This document shows, piece by piece, positions 34,421-45,533 of a stretch of DNA of 64,000 nt (positions are counted from its first letter, which is position 1; each line of letters opens with the position of its first letter). Made by a program: the position numbers and the translations under genes. The stretch spans positions 1 to 64,000 of the forward strand of contig MSJH02000540.1 in assembly GCA_001931875.2 (NCBI GenBank), written 5' to 3'. Below the pieces are notes generated by a model. That model was not told where the DNA came from. It was given only the letters and a program-made list of their open reading frames with translations, and searched no databases. The stretch comes from Byssochlamys sp. IMV 00236. Taxonomy: Eukaryota; Ascomycota; Eurotiomycetes; Eurotiales; Thermoascaceae.

Positions 34421-35410
34421 ATGGCGGACAATAATAATACCCCCAGACACACGGCCCAGCAGCTAAGCGCCGCTGATCTCCACTCGCACGCCGGCGGCAG
34501 TGGAGAGCTCCAGCCCCAGCTTCCGCGAGAAGCTCCGCCTGCGGTGGCCGCAAACTCTCCGATGCAGCAGAGCAACCTCAGTGTATGCGAAATTAAAGAA
34601 AAGCGTTGTTTTCTTCTTTCTCTGTGCCCATTCATCGTGTTGTGTTGTTTTTCTGTCTACTTTCCCCCGTTCCTGAGAATCGGTCTTCTCGGGTTTCTTT
34701 TACACTTTCTTCTTCCATTCTCGCTCATAACTTCTTTTTTTCTCCCTTCGAGTCGCGCGCATAAGTATTCTGACATAGAATCTCTATCTCATTAAAAGTC
34801 GCGACCTTCGCAAACACAACCACAACCACATACTCAGTCCTCCTCCTCCTCGTCCTCCTCCCTTCCGCAACCTCCATTCCTCCAGACACCACAAGTCAGC
34901 CTACCTAACCCCGCGACAAACACGAACCATACTTCAGACAAGATGGACGGCAGCGCAGTCCCCGTGCAGGACACCAAGAGCGCCGCCGAGGCTACCGTGC
35001 CAGGAGCTGGAGCCGGAGCTGGAGCTGGGGCCAATACTCTCGCCGCGGCATCTTCCTCGACTGCCGCAAACGCAGGCACTCCCCAGGTTCGTGCTGGAGG
35101 AGCGCCTGTTCGTGTGTTCATGAACGAGAAGATCGCGCCTTATCTTCTGGAAGGGATGAAAGTCGTTGTGAGAGATCAGTATGTCATCTCGTCTACTACT
35201 CCCCCCCCCGCTTTGGGGTCTCAATTGAAAGACTCGAGCGAGTGTCTCAATACCTGCGCCTGGGTTCCATTGTTGATCGATCACGGTTGGTTACTGACAC
35301 TTCTACATTATAGGCCGCCAGACCCCCTTCGCGTGTTAGGCGAATTTCTCATCCAGAAAAGCAAAGAGGTCGAAGGCAATGGTCCCGCGGGTAACAAATC
35401 CACCGAATAA
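34421..35410 (+). CDS. COMPASS subunit Sdc1 (Dpy-30 domain protein)
   Basis: Exons 34421-34582, 34838-35178 and 35314-35410 join in frame to 199 residues. The C-terminal segment APVRVFMNEKIAPYLLEGMK, VVRDQ, then PPDPLRVLGEFLIQKSKE (residues ~142-185) is the Dpy-30 motif, a helix pair that dimerises and binds Bre2/Ash2 in the Set1 H3K4 methyltransferase complex. The N-terminal 140 residues are low-complexity (poly-Ser, Pro-rich, then (GA)n), as in other filamentous fungi. The splice at PPDP is certain from homology. The first intron is 255 bp and joins NLS to the Ser run in phase 0, with no stop between; a shorter protein from the internal ATG at 34943 is possible. S. cerevisiae homologue SDC1; nuclear. 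Confidence 0.88.
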
Positions 35411-36995
35411 ATATGGCCTAAATCCGAACTTGGGAAGACCTCCCGAATTACGCTTCATGACCTTTTGTTGGGGGAGGGGGGGAAACACAATGAATGTCGA
35501 TATGTTTTCGGCTTTTGCCAGGGCGCCAGATACTATGGAACTTCCTTCTTATTCTGGGTATGACCAGGAAAGTTACTCTTGACTACAGTCCCCTGAGCAA
35601 CCTCATCTCGCGTGCGCTCGTGATTGATCAGTTGGATTTCCATAGCACCACCACTGATGGTGAGGCCGACTGGACGTTTACCGCGCAGTGGGTACGAGGA
35701 TATTTCGAAACGGTGTTTGCCGTCAGACATTGGCTAGAATGCCACAGCAACTAGTGAAGAGGGAGTACCGTTCGCTTGCCGAATTCCTGACCCAGGCATC
35801 AGAGACACCATTAAGTCTAATCTAGTGAAACGAATACAAAAAAAGAGCCTTCACTATTTTCTTTTATTATGAAAACTGAAATATACGCAGTCACGGAAAG
35901 TCAGGATACCGCAAGCCAGCCCCAATGTTCCCGAGGACGTTCCTGAGTAGTTAGTCTGAGCGATGAGCATCTACAGCGACTAAGATCATATGCCAGAATA
36001 CCCCGTAGAAGATAGTAGCAATGAAGCCTCTTGAGAGTCGTCCGCGCAGAGCTCTCCGGCCCGACAGCAAATCAGGAAGATATCTCTTGGAATGAAGGGA
36101 AGTGTGGCAAGGAATTCACTGCGCTATCTCACATCAGCATCTCTTCTCATCGTTCCTTACCTCTTGCCAGCCCGGCCACGCCGGAAAGGTACAGTGATGG
36201 ACCGAAGCATCAGTCGGAGTACAATTGTAGATGGAATCCGAATAGGTTGCTGGCATTGGATGCGATGCATGGGTTACAGGGGTCTGCATTGCATTTGGTG
36301 TTCTATGGGCATGGCAACCTCCGCAAGACAGTGGCGAGACTACAAGACGAAGGCGACTAGGTCGGATCAGACAGACGATCTCCAAATTATCCCCCCTTGG
36401 AGCTGAGGCGTTGTGGCCCCTGCGGGCAATTGGAACACATCTGCTGTTGGGTTGCTCTCGTCGAAGACGATCGAGTCGTTACGTGAGAAGACGCAATATG
36501 GCGAGAAAGCTGACTAGCGACAATGACCATGTCCGGAAGTTGTAACGTAGTAGTGCTGACCATGAGAGACAACCGAGGATTACAACGTAATAAGATGTAC
36601 TTTTCCGCCGCCAAATATTCCGGAATCCGAGCGTAACAAAGAGAACATCATCCAGCGACCGAAAGGTGACGAAGCAGAGTGTGTACAGTTGACTTGAGTC
36701 GATCGTGGCTGGTGACCTTTCGATATCGCCGAGAAACAGATAGACGCGAGTGCCGATTTTTTGAAAGCAATAAAAGAAAATGAGACGTGCGCGCTGCCGT
36801 AACCGAGAAGCTCCGAGCCAGCACGGGGAACCGTGAAAGGAAAAGGGACATCTGGGAGGAATACAAAGAGGAAAGGAACACGATTAAGGGGCCAGGCGAA
36901 GGGGGCTTGGGGGATAAATCGTCATGCGAGATCATACAACCGCCATCCAGCAGACTGCTCTGTCTGTCCCGCACCAGACTTCCGCGGAATTTCAC
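35411..36995. other. Intergenic, no gene supported
   Basis: Only short ORFs (35494-35754 and 36031-36360 plus, the latter 109 codons) without domains or splice context. It includes the 3' flanks of SDC1 and of the Tra2-like gene. Confidence 0.45.
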
Positions 36996-38116
36996 CTACC
37001 TACCTGAGTATCGGTCTTCGCCGCTGCGAGCGCCGTCGTAGGAACGGCTCGAGTAGGCGTCACGAGAGTCGCGCGCGGGAGCTGAATCATAGCTAGGAGG
37101 GTTAGCATCGCGATCGTAGTAACCACCACCACCACCGCGACGGTCATCTCCTCCACGGCGGTCTTCACCACGGCGCTCATCCCGGCTGTAACGGTCCTCA
37201 CCGCGGCCAGAGTAGCGGTCGATTCCGCGGTAGCTGCCACTGCCACCATAGTCATCACGGTAGTCACGGTAGTCGCGTCGTCCGTAACCGCGGTCATAGT
37301 CCCGGCTACGGTCACTGTAGGAATCGTAGCGGCTGTACCGATCGTCACCACGACGACCATATCCGTAGCCGCCACCACGTCGGTCATCATAACGGTCACC
37401 ACCTCGACGGGGAGGTCCACGGAATTCTGGCTTCGTCAGTGCCTGGTCGACATTGTCGCGAACGGGTATCTACTCACCACGCTTAGGGGGTCCGAAGTAT
37501 TTTCCTGGAGTAGGAGTACGAGGGCGGCTACGACGCGCCTTCTCGATGCTCAGAGTACGACCTTCGATGACCTCGCCCTGAAGTCCCTCCTTGGCAGCGT
37601 CGGCCTGTTCAGCAGTGACCATCTTGACGAAGCCAAAGCCACGGGACTCCTTGGTGTGAGGGTCAACCATGATCGAGCAGTTCTCCACATCGCCGTACTT
37701 CTCGAAGAGACGCGAGACATCCGCTTCAGTCAGGCGCGGATTGATACCGGTGACGAAGAGATTCGAGCCAGGGTTCACTGCACCCTCGTCTTCATCATCC
37801 TTGCGCGGGCCAGAGGGAGGAGCTCTAAGCATAAAGTCAGTGTGAACTGCCGACAAGTTGGCAAAAAGGACCATCGAGGGAGCGTCACGTACCGGTCAGA
37901 AGCACGACCGTTGGGAGATCTGCTACGAGTACGCTCTCCACGCGAATCTTCACGGGGAGAGGCACTGCGGTCGCGGTCGAAACGAGGTTCGTCTGGCAGA
38001 CATGGGCATCAGCGTCAGCTGCCACCAACAGCAGTAAAAGTCGAAGCGACCCAATCGACAGGACAACACATACCATCGTAGCGACCGTTCTCGTTCTCGT
38101 ATTCCGCGGTAGCCAT
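36996..38116 (-). CDS. Tra2-type RRM splicing regulator
   Basis: Four exons (38116-38074, 37992-37893, 37824-37478, 37426-36996) close to 306 residues. An RS/RD-rich N-terminus (FDRDRSASPRED, RTRSRSP) is followed by one RNA recognition motif with RNP2 LFVTGI (~70-75) and RNP1 RGFGFVKM (~109-116). Directly after comes RRSRPRTPTPGKYFGPP, the linker that marks Transformer-2 proteins. The C-terminal ~140 residues are Arg/Gly/Asp/Tyr-rich (GGDRYDDRRGGGYGYG). Such proteins bind GA-rich exonic enhancers and help select splice sites in the nucleus. The last codons overlap a GTAGGTAGG run, so an additional 3' intron cannot be excluded. The first three introns are 68-81 bp or shorter. The gene lies upstream of and on the same strand as neither neighbour's operon; it is an independent unit. 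Confidence 0.9.
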
Positions 38117-38945
38117 GTTGAGTGATCTGAAGGTGATGGGGGAAGGGAGATGGGAAGGTGGCAAGAAGGGATGAAGCAGGGCAAAAAAAGCGCGATCCAG
38201 CTACGGGGAGGAATAGACGCGGACGGGACCTGTTCGGTGAGGAGCTCAGCCGCAAAGACAGGAACCAACAGGTGACAGAGGGTGTTTACGGCCAGAAAGA
38301 CACTGGACGGTTAGAGTGAAAGGAGGGAAGAGGAAAAGGGAGGAAATAAAATAAAAGAAAATAAAATAAAAAAGGTCAGCGTTGGGTGAGACAAGGCAAG
38401 GCTGCAGGCTCTGCTGGGGTTTGACGTTCGCAGGGCAGCCAGCGAGATCGATCCAGCCTCTCTGGGCCGGAATTCCACATGGGCTGAGATCACGCCAAGA
38501 AGCCCAACTGCAGGAACCTCTAACTAATAATATTAATGTATTAATGGATGAATCGATCTAGCTAAAATAATTACTGTAGTATGAATTCGATGGCTCCATG
38601 CAATAATAATTGTGAGGATAGTTCTTGCCTGGAAGAAACGACCACTTGATTTCGTCAATCATGTACATACTTACTACTTTACTCGATGCATAGTTAACTG
38701 CCTAAGTATACTAGGTACACGACTATTGCGCGGCTGGCCCCATACATATAAGAATACACTAGAGTATACAATTTTTTGAAGTCATTCAGAAGGACGCTGG
38801 TCAACTACCAAGAGGTATCATCAAATAACGCTGGCCTGCATCCAGAACTCCTGAAACTGAAAACTGTCCGTCCGAATAACGCCTTCCAGACTGTCATGAA
38901 TAATACACATCATACATACATGTAACAATGGATAACAGACGGGCT
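38117..38945. other. Promoter of the Tra2-like gene and 3' flank of NTO1
   Basis: 829 bp. An A-rich stretch at 38338-38372 (AAATAAAATAAAAG repeats) lies in the Tra2-like leader or promoter. No gene seen. Confidence 0.45.
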
Positions 38946-41900
38946 TTACTTGAATCCCCGCCATCGTCTCCTTGTCCGATGGACCTTGACAGCCGTGTCG
39001 TCGGTCGCAACGGCAGGCTGGCCCTTCACTTCGGCAGTACCATTAGGCGCGGTCTCCGTGAGCTCCGGTTCACTGTCGACCAGGTCCTTAAGCTCGTCCT
39101 CGTCAAGTTCACTCAGCTCTTCACTCATTCCCCGCATGACATCCCTCCCCGTCCAGCGTTCTTCATGGATGGTGGTTCCAACGGGGTCGAAAGGCTGCAT
39201 GTACCACTGGATGCCACCTTGCTCCAGAGGAAGTTGTTGATCTCCCTGGAAACTCAAGGGCGGTGTCAAGGGCCCTCGCTGCGGAACTCCAGATCCACCG
39301 GGAGCCTGCGACTCGACGCTCTCATGGTCGTGCTTGATAACACCATTCACGGCTGCATGATTAGAGTCGACCGCCTCTAATGGAGGATTGTTACTTTCGC
39401 CTGGCGCTACAGCTTCCGCTTCTGCGGTTTCGGTTCCCGGCTGTGTATCCTGGGCTTTAGCGGAGCTGGTAACCTCATCAGTATCAGGCATGGCTATATC
39501 CCGCGGCTCATCCTCCACGCGGCCTAGATCGGGCTCGACTTTGGTGACTGCAGCCTCAGACTCGGGCACATCCTCGACTTCACCATTAATGGCCATGGGT
39601 TTTCCGGGAACTTCCTGCTCAGCAGGAGCCCCAGCTGCCACGGACGCCCTCCGAGAAAGAACACTACTCTCCAGAATCAAATCGAGATCCTTCAGTTCTT
39701 TCTCGAAAGGCCGGCCATTCAACTCGCTCTCCTTCTTGATCGCATCCTCTAGTGCTGGCTGGATAGACTTGATAATTCTCTTCGCCAGCTTTCGCTTTTC
39801 GCGTTGTTCCAGACTGAGTTCCGGGGCTCGCCCACTGATCTGCATCTGTAATTCGGCGGTGTCCCCAGCAGGTTGGACACCGATCTCTGACGTGAAGACA
39901 CTCGCCAGGTCGGCGGAAAACGCAGCGACAGATGTATAGGCGCGCTCTTCTAGTTTTGAGCGCACTGCAAGGAGCCCAGGTCGGAAAGTGGCCTTGTTGT
40001 CAAGCCTGCCAGACCGTCAGCAAACAGGATAAAGTCAGCTTCGCGAGATAACTGAGACTTACGCTTGTGCCTTTTCGAATATTGGCCAGAGAATAGGAGG
40101 TATGGGAAAGTAAACAGTGTCTACGATACTTCGAAGCATTTCTGCATCCTTCAACTTCTCTCTCTCTCGTTTCTTAACCTCGTCACACAATATCCTTATC
40201 TTGTCAAGGTCCACAAAGAGTCTCTCGGCGAAGTCGATGCGTCGCTGCAGCCTTACGCCGCCTATAGGCCCCATACCGGCGAAGTTCCTTCTAGTCATCT
40301 CCATAGAAGAGAATGTCTCAAGCTGGAGTTGCAATCTCTTTAATAGTGCTGCCCCTCGTCTGGCTTCTCGTTTAAGTGTCCAATATTTGCACGCATCTTC
40401 AGCGTACTGTTTTCTCTGGCGGACAGAGAATCTCTGAAGAGATGCGACAACAGAGTTGAGCACGACCTGTGGTATCACAGGGGCTCCAGACGGCAACTTC
40501 CAGACGGTCTTGGGAGCTGCTAACCGCTTCTTTTTATTGCCCCCCACGGTAAGGGTCAGCCGCGGTGTGTTCATGCGGTGACCGTCATCACAAAAAGCAT
40601 CCATCTCGTGGGAATAAGATGGTTCCAATGCCAACGCAGCTGCCTGACTATCACCCCACTGTCTTCCGTGCATGGTGTTTTTGTAATATTCGACTGCCTC
40701 AGCAGTAGCAACATCAGTATTATGTTCCCTTCGCCAATCTGGTGGCACATGCTTGTCACAAAAAGCTTTCAGCAGGTTCGAGTCCATGATCGCAGGACTA
40801 CCGTGGCCCGACTTCATTTTCAGATAGAGCTGTGCCCTCCGAGCACACGTAACGTGAAACGCAACGAAACAGTTCTTGTTGCTACATTGGATCGAGGCAC
40901 CCATCTTCTGCTTACAGATATAACAAGTGAGTTTCCATCGGCTTCGCGGCACCTTTTCCACGTCGGTGACTGGTTCCATCACAGACATGTTCCCTATAGA
41001 AACCTCAGGAATCCAAATTGCACACAGCAGATGCGACCATTTTGAGCTTGTCGTCTGTTTAAAAGCACCTTCAGTGTTCGGGCAGAAGATGCAGTTAGGT
41101 GAACCCCGACCAATAAGCTGGCACTTTCGACAAAGCCACTGACCTTCAGGGATGTATGGCACACCATAGCATTCCTGATGGACTGCAAGGTCACACCCGT
41201 CACAGAAGACGATTGCATTGGAGTTCTCACAATCACCGTCGTCGCAAATTGCACACTTGCTATCCTGTTCTTCGCCTGGACCGGCGGTCTCCCCATTCAC
41301 AGCCGCTGCGGAACTCGAACGAGGTCGCTGTGTCTGCGGAGGCTTGGGGTTTGGCTTTGGGATGCGCTTTTCGAGTGCGTACCATTCCTTTTCGATCTTG
41401 GTCAAAGTGATCTCAAAGACTGCCGGTTTAATGGCTTCCAGCTGGTCCTCTCGCCGCTTCGCATTGTAGTCCTCTAGCCATTTTTCATCTTGCTCGTCCA
41501 TGTCATACTCAACCTTGCCTACACCAGCGCCACCGATTGCCGAGTTTATGTCTCCTTCTGTATTTGTAGGCTGGCTAATGTCCAAGTCTTCCTCTTGAGC
41601 ACCTTCTGTCATGCGAATTAGACGTCGATCGTGACGGAGAAAGAGGTCGCTCTCCTGATACCCGACGCTCGCCATGGTACGGTCGACGTAATTCTGTTGG
41701 CCAATCCCCTTCTGCTCATAACGAACGAAAGGGTCTCGGAGATGAAAGGACGGCTTCGGTAAGGTGAGTCTCTCGCGGGGGTTCGGGCCAGGAAGCGGCA
41801 CGACCTTCGGTTCATTAGGAGTGATTATACCGCTGAGCATGGCATCGGGGCGTCGAGGAGGACGGCCTCGACCACGTTTCAAGGGTGTGATGATAGGTGG

Positions 41901-42494
41901 AGGTGGCACCTCATTCCCATTCGTGGCCGCATCACCCGAACCTTCTCCCTCAGCATTCCCACCTGGACCACGGTGCGACTGATCTTGTGGAAGACTCGAG
42001 GACCGAGTCAAGCCATCGACTTCGTCTGAGCTGAAGACGGCGAATTTCGCCTCAATGTCAAGGTCTGGGTGGAACTCCTCCCAACCCCTCTCCTCTCGGG
42101 GCTTGTATCCATCATCCTGCTGCAGCGCGAGGGCTGCAGCCGTAGCAGAACTGTATCTCGCGCGGTTTTGGTTCTTTTCTCGTCTTGGACGTGTTGACGG
42201 GGGCGTCGTTGGCGGCGGTTGGACAGAGTTGCTCTTATGATCTCGCGTATGCGGACGTGTTCGGCTAGTGGACTTGGTCTGGCCTCCTGTAGCGGTTGGG
42301 CCTGCCTGTGTCTCAGTGCCGTCGATTTCGACATATCTGCCTCCCCCTCCAGGTCCACCTGGTATGTACTTTCGTTTCTTAAGCGGAGGTCCTTCGCTGC
42401 GGTCTGGATCGGACGGCCGGCCGCCCTTCAACGGGGCCTTGGATCGCGGCCTCGAAGCGCGAGGAGTAGGTCTGGGAACAGCCATCGGGGCCAT
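38946..42494 (-). CDS. NuA3 histone acetyltransferase subunit Nto1 (BRPF-like PHD protein)
   Basis: Two exons (42494-40063 and 40005-38946) join at KAQALDNKATF, in frame, to 1163 residues; the two open frames are one gene. The N-terminus is basic and disordered (nuclear signal KKRKY). Residues ~330-400 hold an enhancer-of-polycomb-like region (YDMDEQDEKWLEDYN). A PHD finger follows (CAICDDGDCENSNAIVFCDG...CYGVPYIPEGQWLCRKC, ~410-457) and then the extended zinc-knuckle/ePHD (CIFCPNTEGAFKQT, CYICKQKMGASIQC, CFVAFHVTCARR). Next is the BRPF helical region (RIDFAERLFVDLDKIR) and a weak bromodomain-like segment (SKLEERAYTSVAAFSADL). Nto1 tethers the HAT Sas3 to histone H3 marks. The C-terminal 280 residues are acidic and disordered. 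Divergent from the microexon gene. Confidence 0.93.
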
Positions 42495-42963
42495 GGCTAT
42501 AAATGAAACACAAGTAGATGATGCTGTTATTATTCTGTTCGCCGCTGATAAGGCGTTGCGCGAGACGTATCGTCGAAGGCCGCCTGGGAGATGGGGTGAG
42601 AAATCAAACAGTGACAGACCCAGCCAGGCTGAAAGCAGTCGGCAGCGAGCAAGAGATGACCGCCGTTCGCATGACTCGACTGACTGACCAGGAAACGAGG
42701 GAAAGAAAGGATAATAAAGAGAGAGAGCGTTGCGACGGCGATGATCCGTAAGGGGACCTGTTCACAACGCGATGAAGGCGAGGTCCGCCTATGGACGTGC
42801 TCGAGACCGCGCTAACCACGTTTGGATTGGCGGGGACCCCGGTGACCTCCCAGGGCTGAGATCCAACTCTGGCGCCGTTTACTTATCGCAGCTTGTACCG
42901 GAGCTTCGTTTCATGTCTGCTATAGCTACCAGCTCATCCGGTCCAGGGCAACAGAGGTCCAGG
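42495..42963. promoter_or_regulatory. Bidirectional promoter region NTO1/microexon gene
   Basis: 469 bp between divergent start codons. No strong motif was recognised beyond an AG-rich run at 42,692-42,730. Confidence 0.35.
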
Positions 42964-43653
42964 ATGAGTGGTCCCGGTGATGACCGGTGAGTTCGCCATA
43001 CCTTCACCTGTCCGTTGCCCTGCCCGAAGCCACCGTCAGCTAATCGCCCGCATTTCCTCTCAGATGGCGCGGAGGCCGACCGTACGACCCAAACCGCCCA
43101 AACCAGAGGCATTCCACTCCTGGTCCACGAGATCGAACGGGTCCACAAGGGGGCCATCGCGGTGCTCATGGTGCCAACTCGCCTAATGCCTGGGGAGCAC
43201 AGCAGGTCCCTAGCGGTCCTCCGCAGGAGCAACACATTCCGGTCAGAGGCTTTAATGCGGCCGAGTCAAAAGGTGCTCTCAGGAGAGGTATGTCGGCTTT
43301 GCGTGCAACAGAGTATATAATGCATATCTGCTAACAAGCTTATAACTTGCTGCAGGTCCAGGAGGTATGTCTTGCGGAATTTTGTACGACAGTTAACGGA
43401 TAGAAGCTGAACCTTCATGATCTGTTACCAGAGCCAAAGCCGACTGCATACAAGCCAACGGGGAAAGAAGTGAATAACAGAGCTAGTGGTCCTTGGGGTT
43501 CCAAGCGTATGTCCACATTCGCGTCATATACACGAGGTATACTACGATTAACACAGTACAGCAAACACAATGGCCAACGGAAAGGACTTCTTCCTCGAGC
43601 TTCGAAAGCAGGTGTCTGCCTTGCAGCAGGGTGGAAACGTAGCTGGCGGTTGA
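42964..43653 (+). CDS. Small Gly/Pro-rich protein with a 9-nt microexon
   Basis: Five exons (42964-42986, 43064-43287, 43356-43364, 43432-43506, 43562-43653) join to 140 residues with every junction in frame. The N-terminus starts MSGPGDDRWRGGRPYDPN. The middle is Gly/Gln/Pro-rich (GANSPNAWGAQQVPSGPP), followed by conserved-looking HIPVRGFNAAESKGALRRG, PTAYKPTGKEVNNRASGPWG and the end MANGKDFFLELRKQVSALQQ. I recognise this style of protein from Eurotiales but know no function; no membrane or catalytic motif is visible. Exon 3 is only GTCCAGGAG. Its upstream intron (68 bp) has CTAAC and CTGCAG; the downstream one (67 bp) has GTATGT and TTACCAG. Skipping it would keep frame and remove three residues. 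Every short ORF called across this locus is wrong in frame. Confidence 0.8.
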
Positions 43654-44345
43654 TCGTCGACCGGTTGCTAGAAAGCACTCTACGCTCTTTCACTCAAGGT
43701 CAAATGCAAAAGGGACCCTTCCCTGTGCGGTCCCGCATTGGCTGTCTAGTTAATTCTAAGACATCCATGGGTCGCGACTGATCCTTCGCTGCGGGGCTCA
43801 GGTAGGATGGAATGGCAATCCTGGATGTAACTAGAAAAGCTCTAACAAAACATCATTACTATATGCGAGCATTCTGTAGATGACAACGTAAAATAATAGT
43901 TCTCATCCGTATGATAATTCATGTCATCCGGAGTCTAAAGGCTACTCGGGTCACTGTCCCTATGGAAATAGCGCACATTTAATGCCTCCAGTATGGAGGT
44001 GTAGGTCAGAAATCTACATAACCGCGGTAAACACCGCCATTTGTCACTTCCCTCGGAGAATGCTATAGAATATCTATAGACAGTGAATACACTGATAAGA
44101 TAGCTATCGTTTATAGTTCGCGGCTATGAGCACGGTTTCATTTGTGTTGGTTTTGCATCAATGCGCTGTGGATACCGTAACCTAATTAGTGAAGCTTTTG
44201 AACTAAAAACAGTATTATTCTACTTCCGAAAAGCTTAGTGAGGACTAACTAGGTAAGTGAAAATGATAGATCTAGGTTTATCTAGTACGTAGTCGGATTT
44301 CCCACGCCCCTGAGCTTCCCCAGATTAACTTGGATCCTCTCCAAG
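43654..44345. other. Intergenic, no gene supported
   Basis: 3' flank of the microexon gene, then AT-rich sequence without coding character. Confidence 0.5.
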
Positions 44346-45106
44346 TTATGGCATAGCCCACTCCTTCATCCATACAAGGCGGAGAACCTGATTCGAAATT
44401 GTCCTTTCCTGTGGCTCTGGCTTGAATCTGAACATAGTTTTCAGCATTTCGAACACAGCGATCTTCTCTTCCTCCTCCATCTGTTCCATATATCTTCCCC
44501 GCCTAGGTTCCTGTATCGAGTCCCCCGAGAGGTCGTCCCATGATCGCTTCTTTCCCGTGATGTTTATGCTAGAGCGGTGTACGCGTCGCAAAACCACTCT
44601 TGTCGAGTTTTATTTTCCTTACCGCACCGCTCCCCCGCCCCCAGTGGTAACTTACCAAGGACCTTAACATGCTCCTCAGTCACACGAACAGGTGTAGGCA
44701 AGTGAAGAAAGGTTCAAAACTATGTCTCTGGCCCAAAACTTCCCATCCAACGCAATCAAATGCCCATGTATCTGCTGCAGCAGAGGAAAGCGGTTCTTCA
44801 GGTAAGAATCACACCTTGGGAGCAACAGAGAGTAGTGGAATATTCGAAGATTGTCATTTTGTAGTTAATAGCATAAAGGACTCTCCGAAATCGGTGAGAA
44901 TAACACCAGCTTCAGAAAGGTCAATCGCCCTTTGACTCAGCCACTCGACGTTATATGTCATTCTTCTTGCGCTGAATTGAGAAGTGAGAGTCTTGAGAGC
45001 AACGTATCTGGCGGAGACCTGGTCTGTGGCAAGCCATGTGTGAATAGCTACCATAGCCAAGTTTATGATAGTTCGCTATAGGCTCGACATCTTTCAGGTA
45101 ATCATG
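44346..45106 (-). pseudogene. Truncated SRPK-like kinase relic, catalytic loop deleted
   Basis: Pieces of a fungal SRPK-like kinase appear in order: VEPIANYHKLGYGSYS (Gly loop, from 45103); a frameshift; then WLATDQVSARYVALKTLTSQ with the ATP-binding Lys; then, directly, SEAGVILTDFGESF (magnesium motif); after stops and shifts LPEEPLSSAADTWAFDCVGW and WEVLGQRHSFE; and a C-terminal end MLKTMFRFKPEPQERTISNQ, WMKEWAMP with stop at 44346. The ~100 residues that should carry the HxDxxxxN catalytic loop are missing, and at least four frame breaks are present. The sequence is clearly non-functional. Its last open segment starts at 44597. Relatives are the many short kinases expanded in Aspergillus-type genomes; compare the intact one at 19024-20627. 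Confidence 0.75.
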
Positions 45107-45511
45107 TTAGATATAGGTGTGAACAAAGACGATTCTGAACTTGTACTCTTGACTGTCTTTCGAGGTTCCCGGAGCTGTGATATGCCTTAGTTGACCCTGA
45201 GGTGGAAGGAACGAGTGGGGTGTGAGCAAATTCCAATGGAAAGCAGCGAACGCTAATATAACCAATTCAGAGTAATCAGCGATTTTCTTTTAGTATGAAA
45301 AGTCATCTCCATCAGAGCTCATCAACAATGAAGACTTGATTGTTTTTCTTTTGTTGAGAGAGCCTACGAAGTCTTGGCAGTACGCACCCCTACGATGACT
45401 GTAATCCGTAAAGTACAGAATAACTCATTCAGGAATATCCTACAATTTCGAGATAAGTTTCACGGATAGAAAGGTTGGTAACTAAGATTCTAAGTCGTCA
45501 GATAAACATCA

Positions 45512-45533
45512 GTCGGGCCGTTCATGGCCCGAC
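45512..45533. repeat. Perfect 8-bp inverted repeat with 6-nt loop
   Basis: GTCGGGCC (45512-45519), loop GTTCAT, GGCCCGAC (45526-45533). A GC-rich hairpin in AT-rich surroundings; not linked to any gene end here. Confidence 0.8.

Noticed and set aside
34943..35410. 155-codon ORF as the full SDC1 gene
   Set aside because: It reads through the second intron (GTATGT..TATAG), which must be removed to join VVRDQ to PPDP of the Dpy-30 motif.
39388..39939. 183-codon plus ORF
   Set aside because: Ser-rich antisense shadow of NTO1 exon 2.
40059..42494. 811-codon ORF taken as a complete gene
   Set aside because: It ends within a GTAAGT intron; splicing to 40005 continues the BRPF-like protein to 1163 residues.
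43015..43320. ORFs of 72-101 codons at 42,968-43,320
   Set aside because: They are in the wrong frames of the spliced microexon gene.
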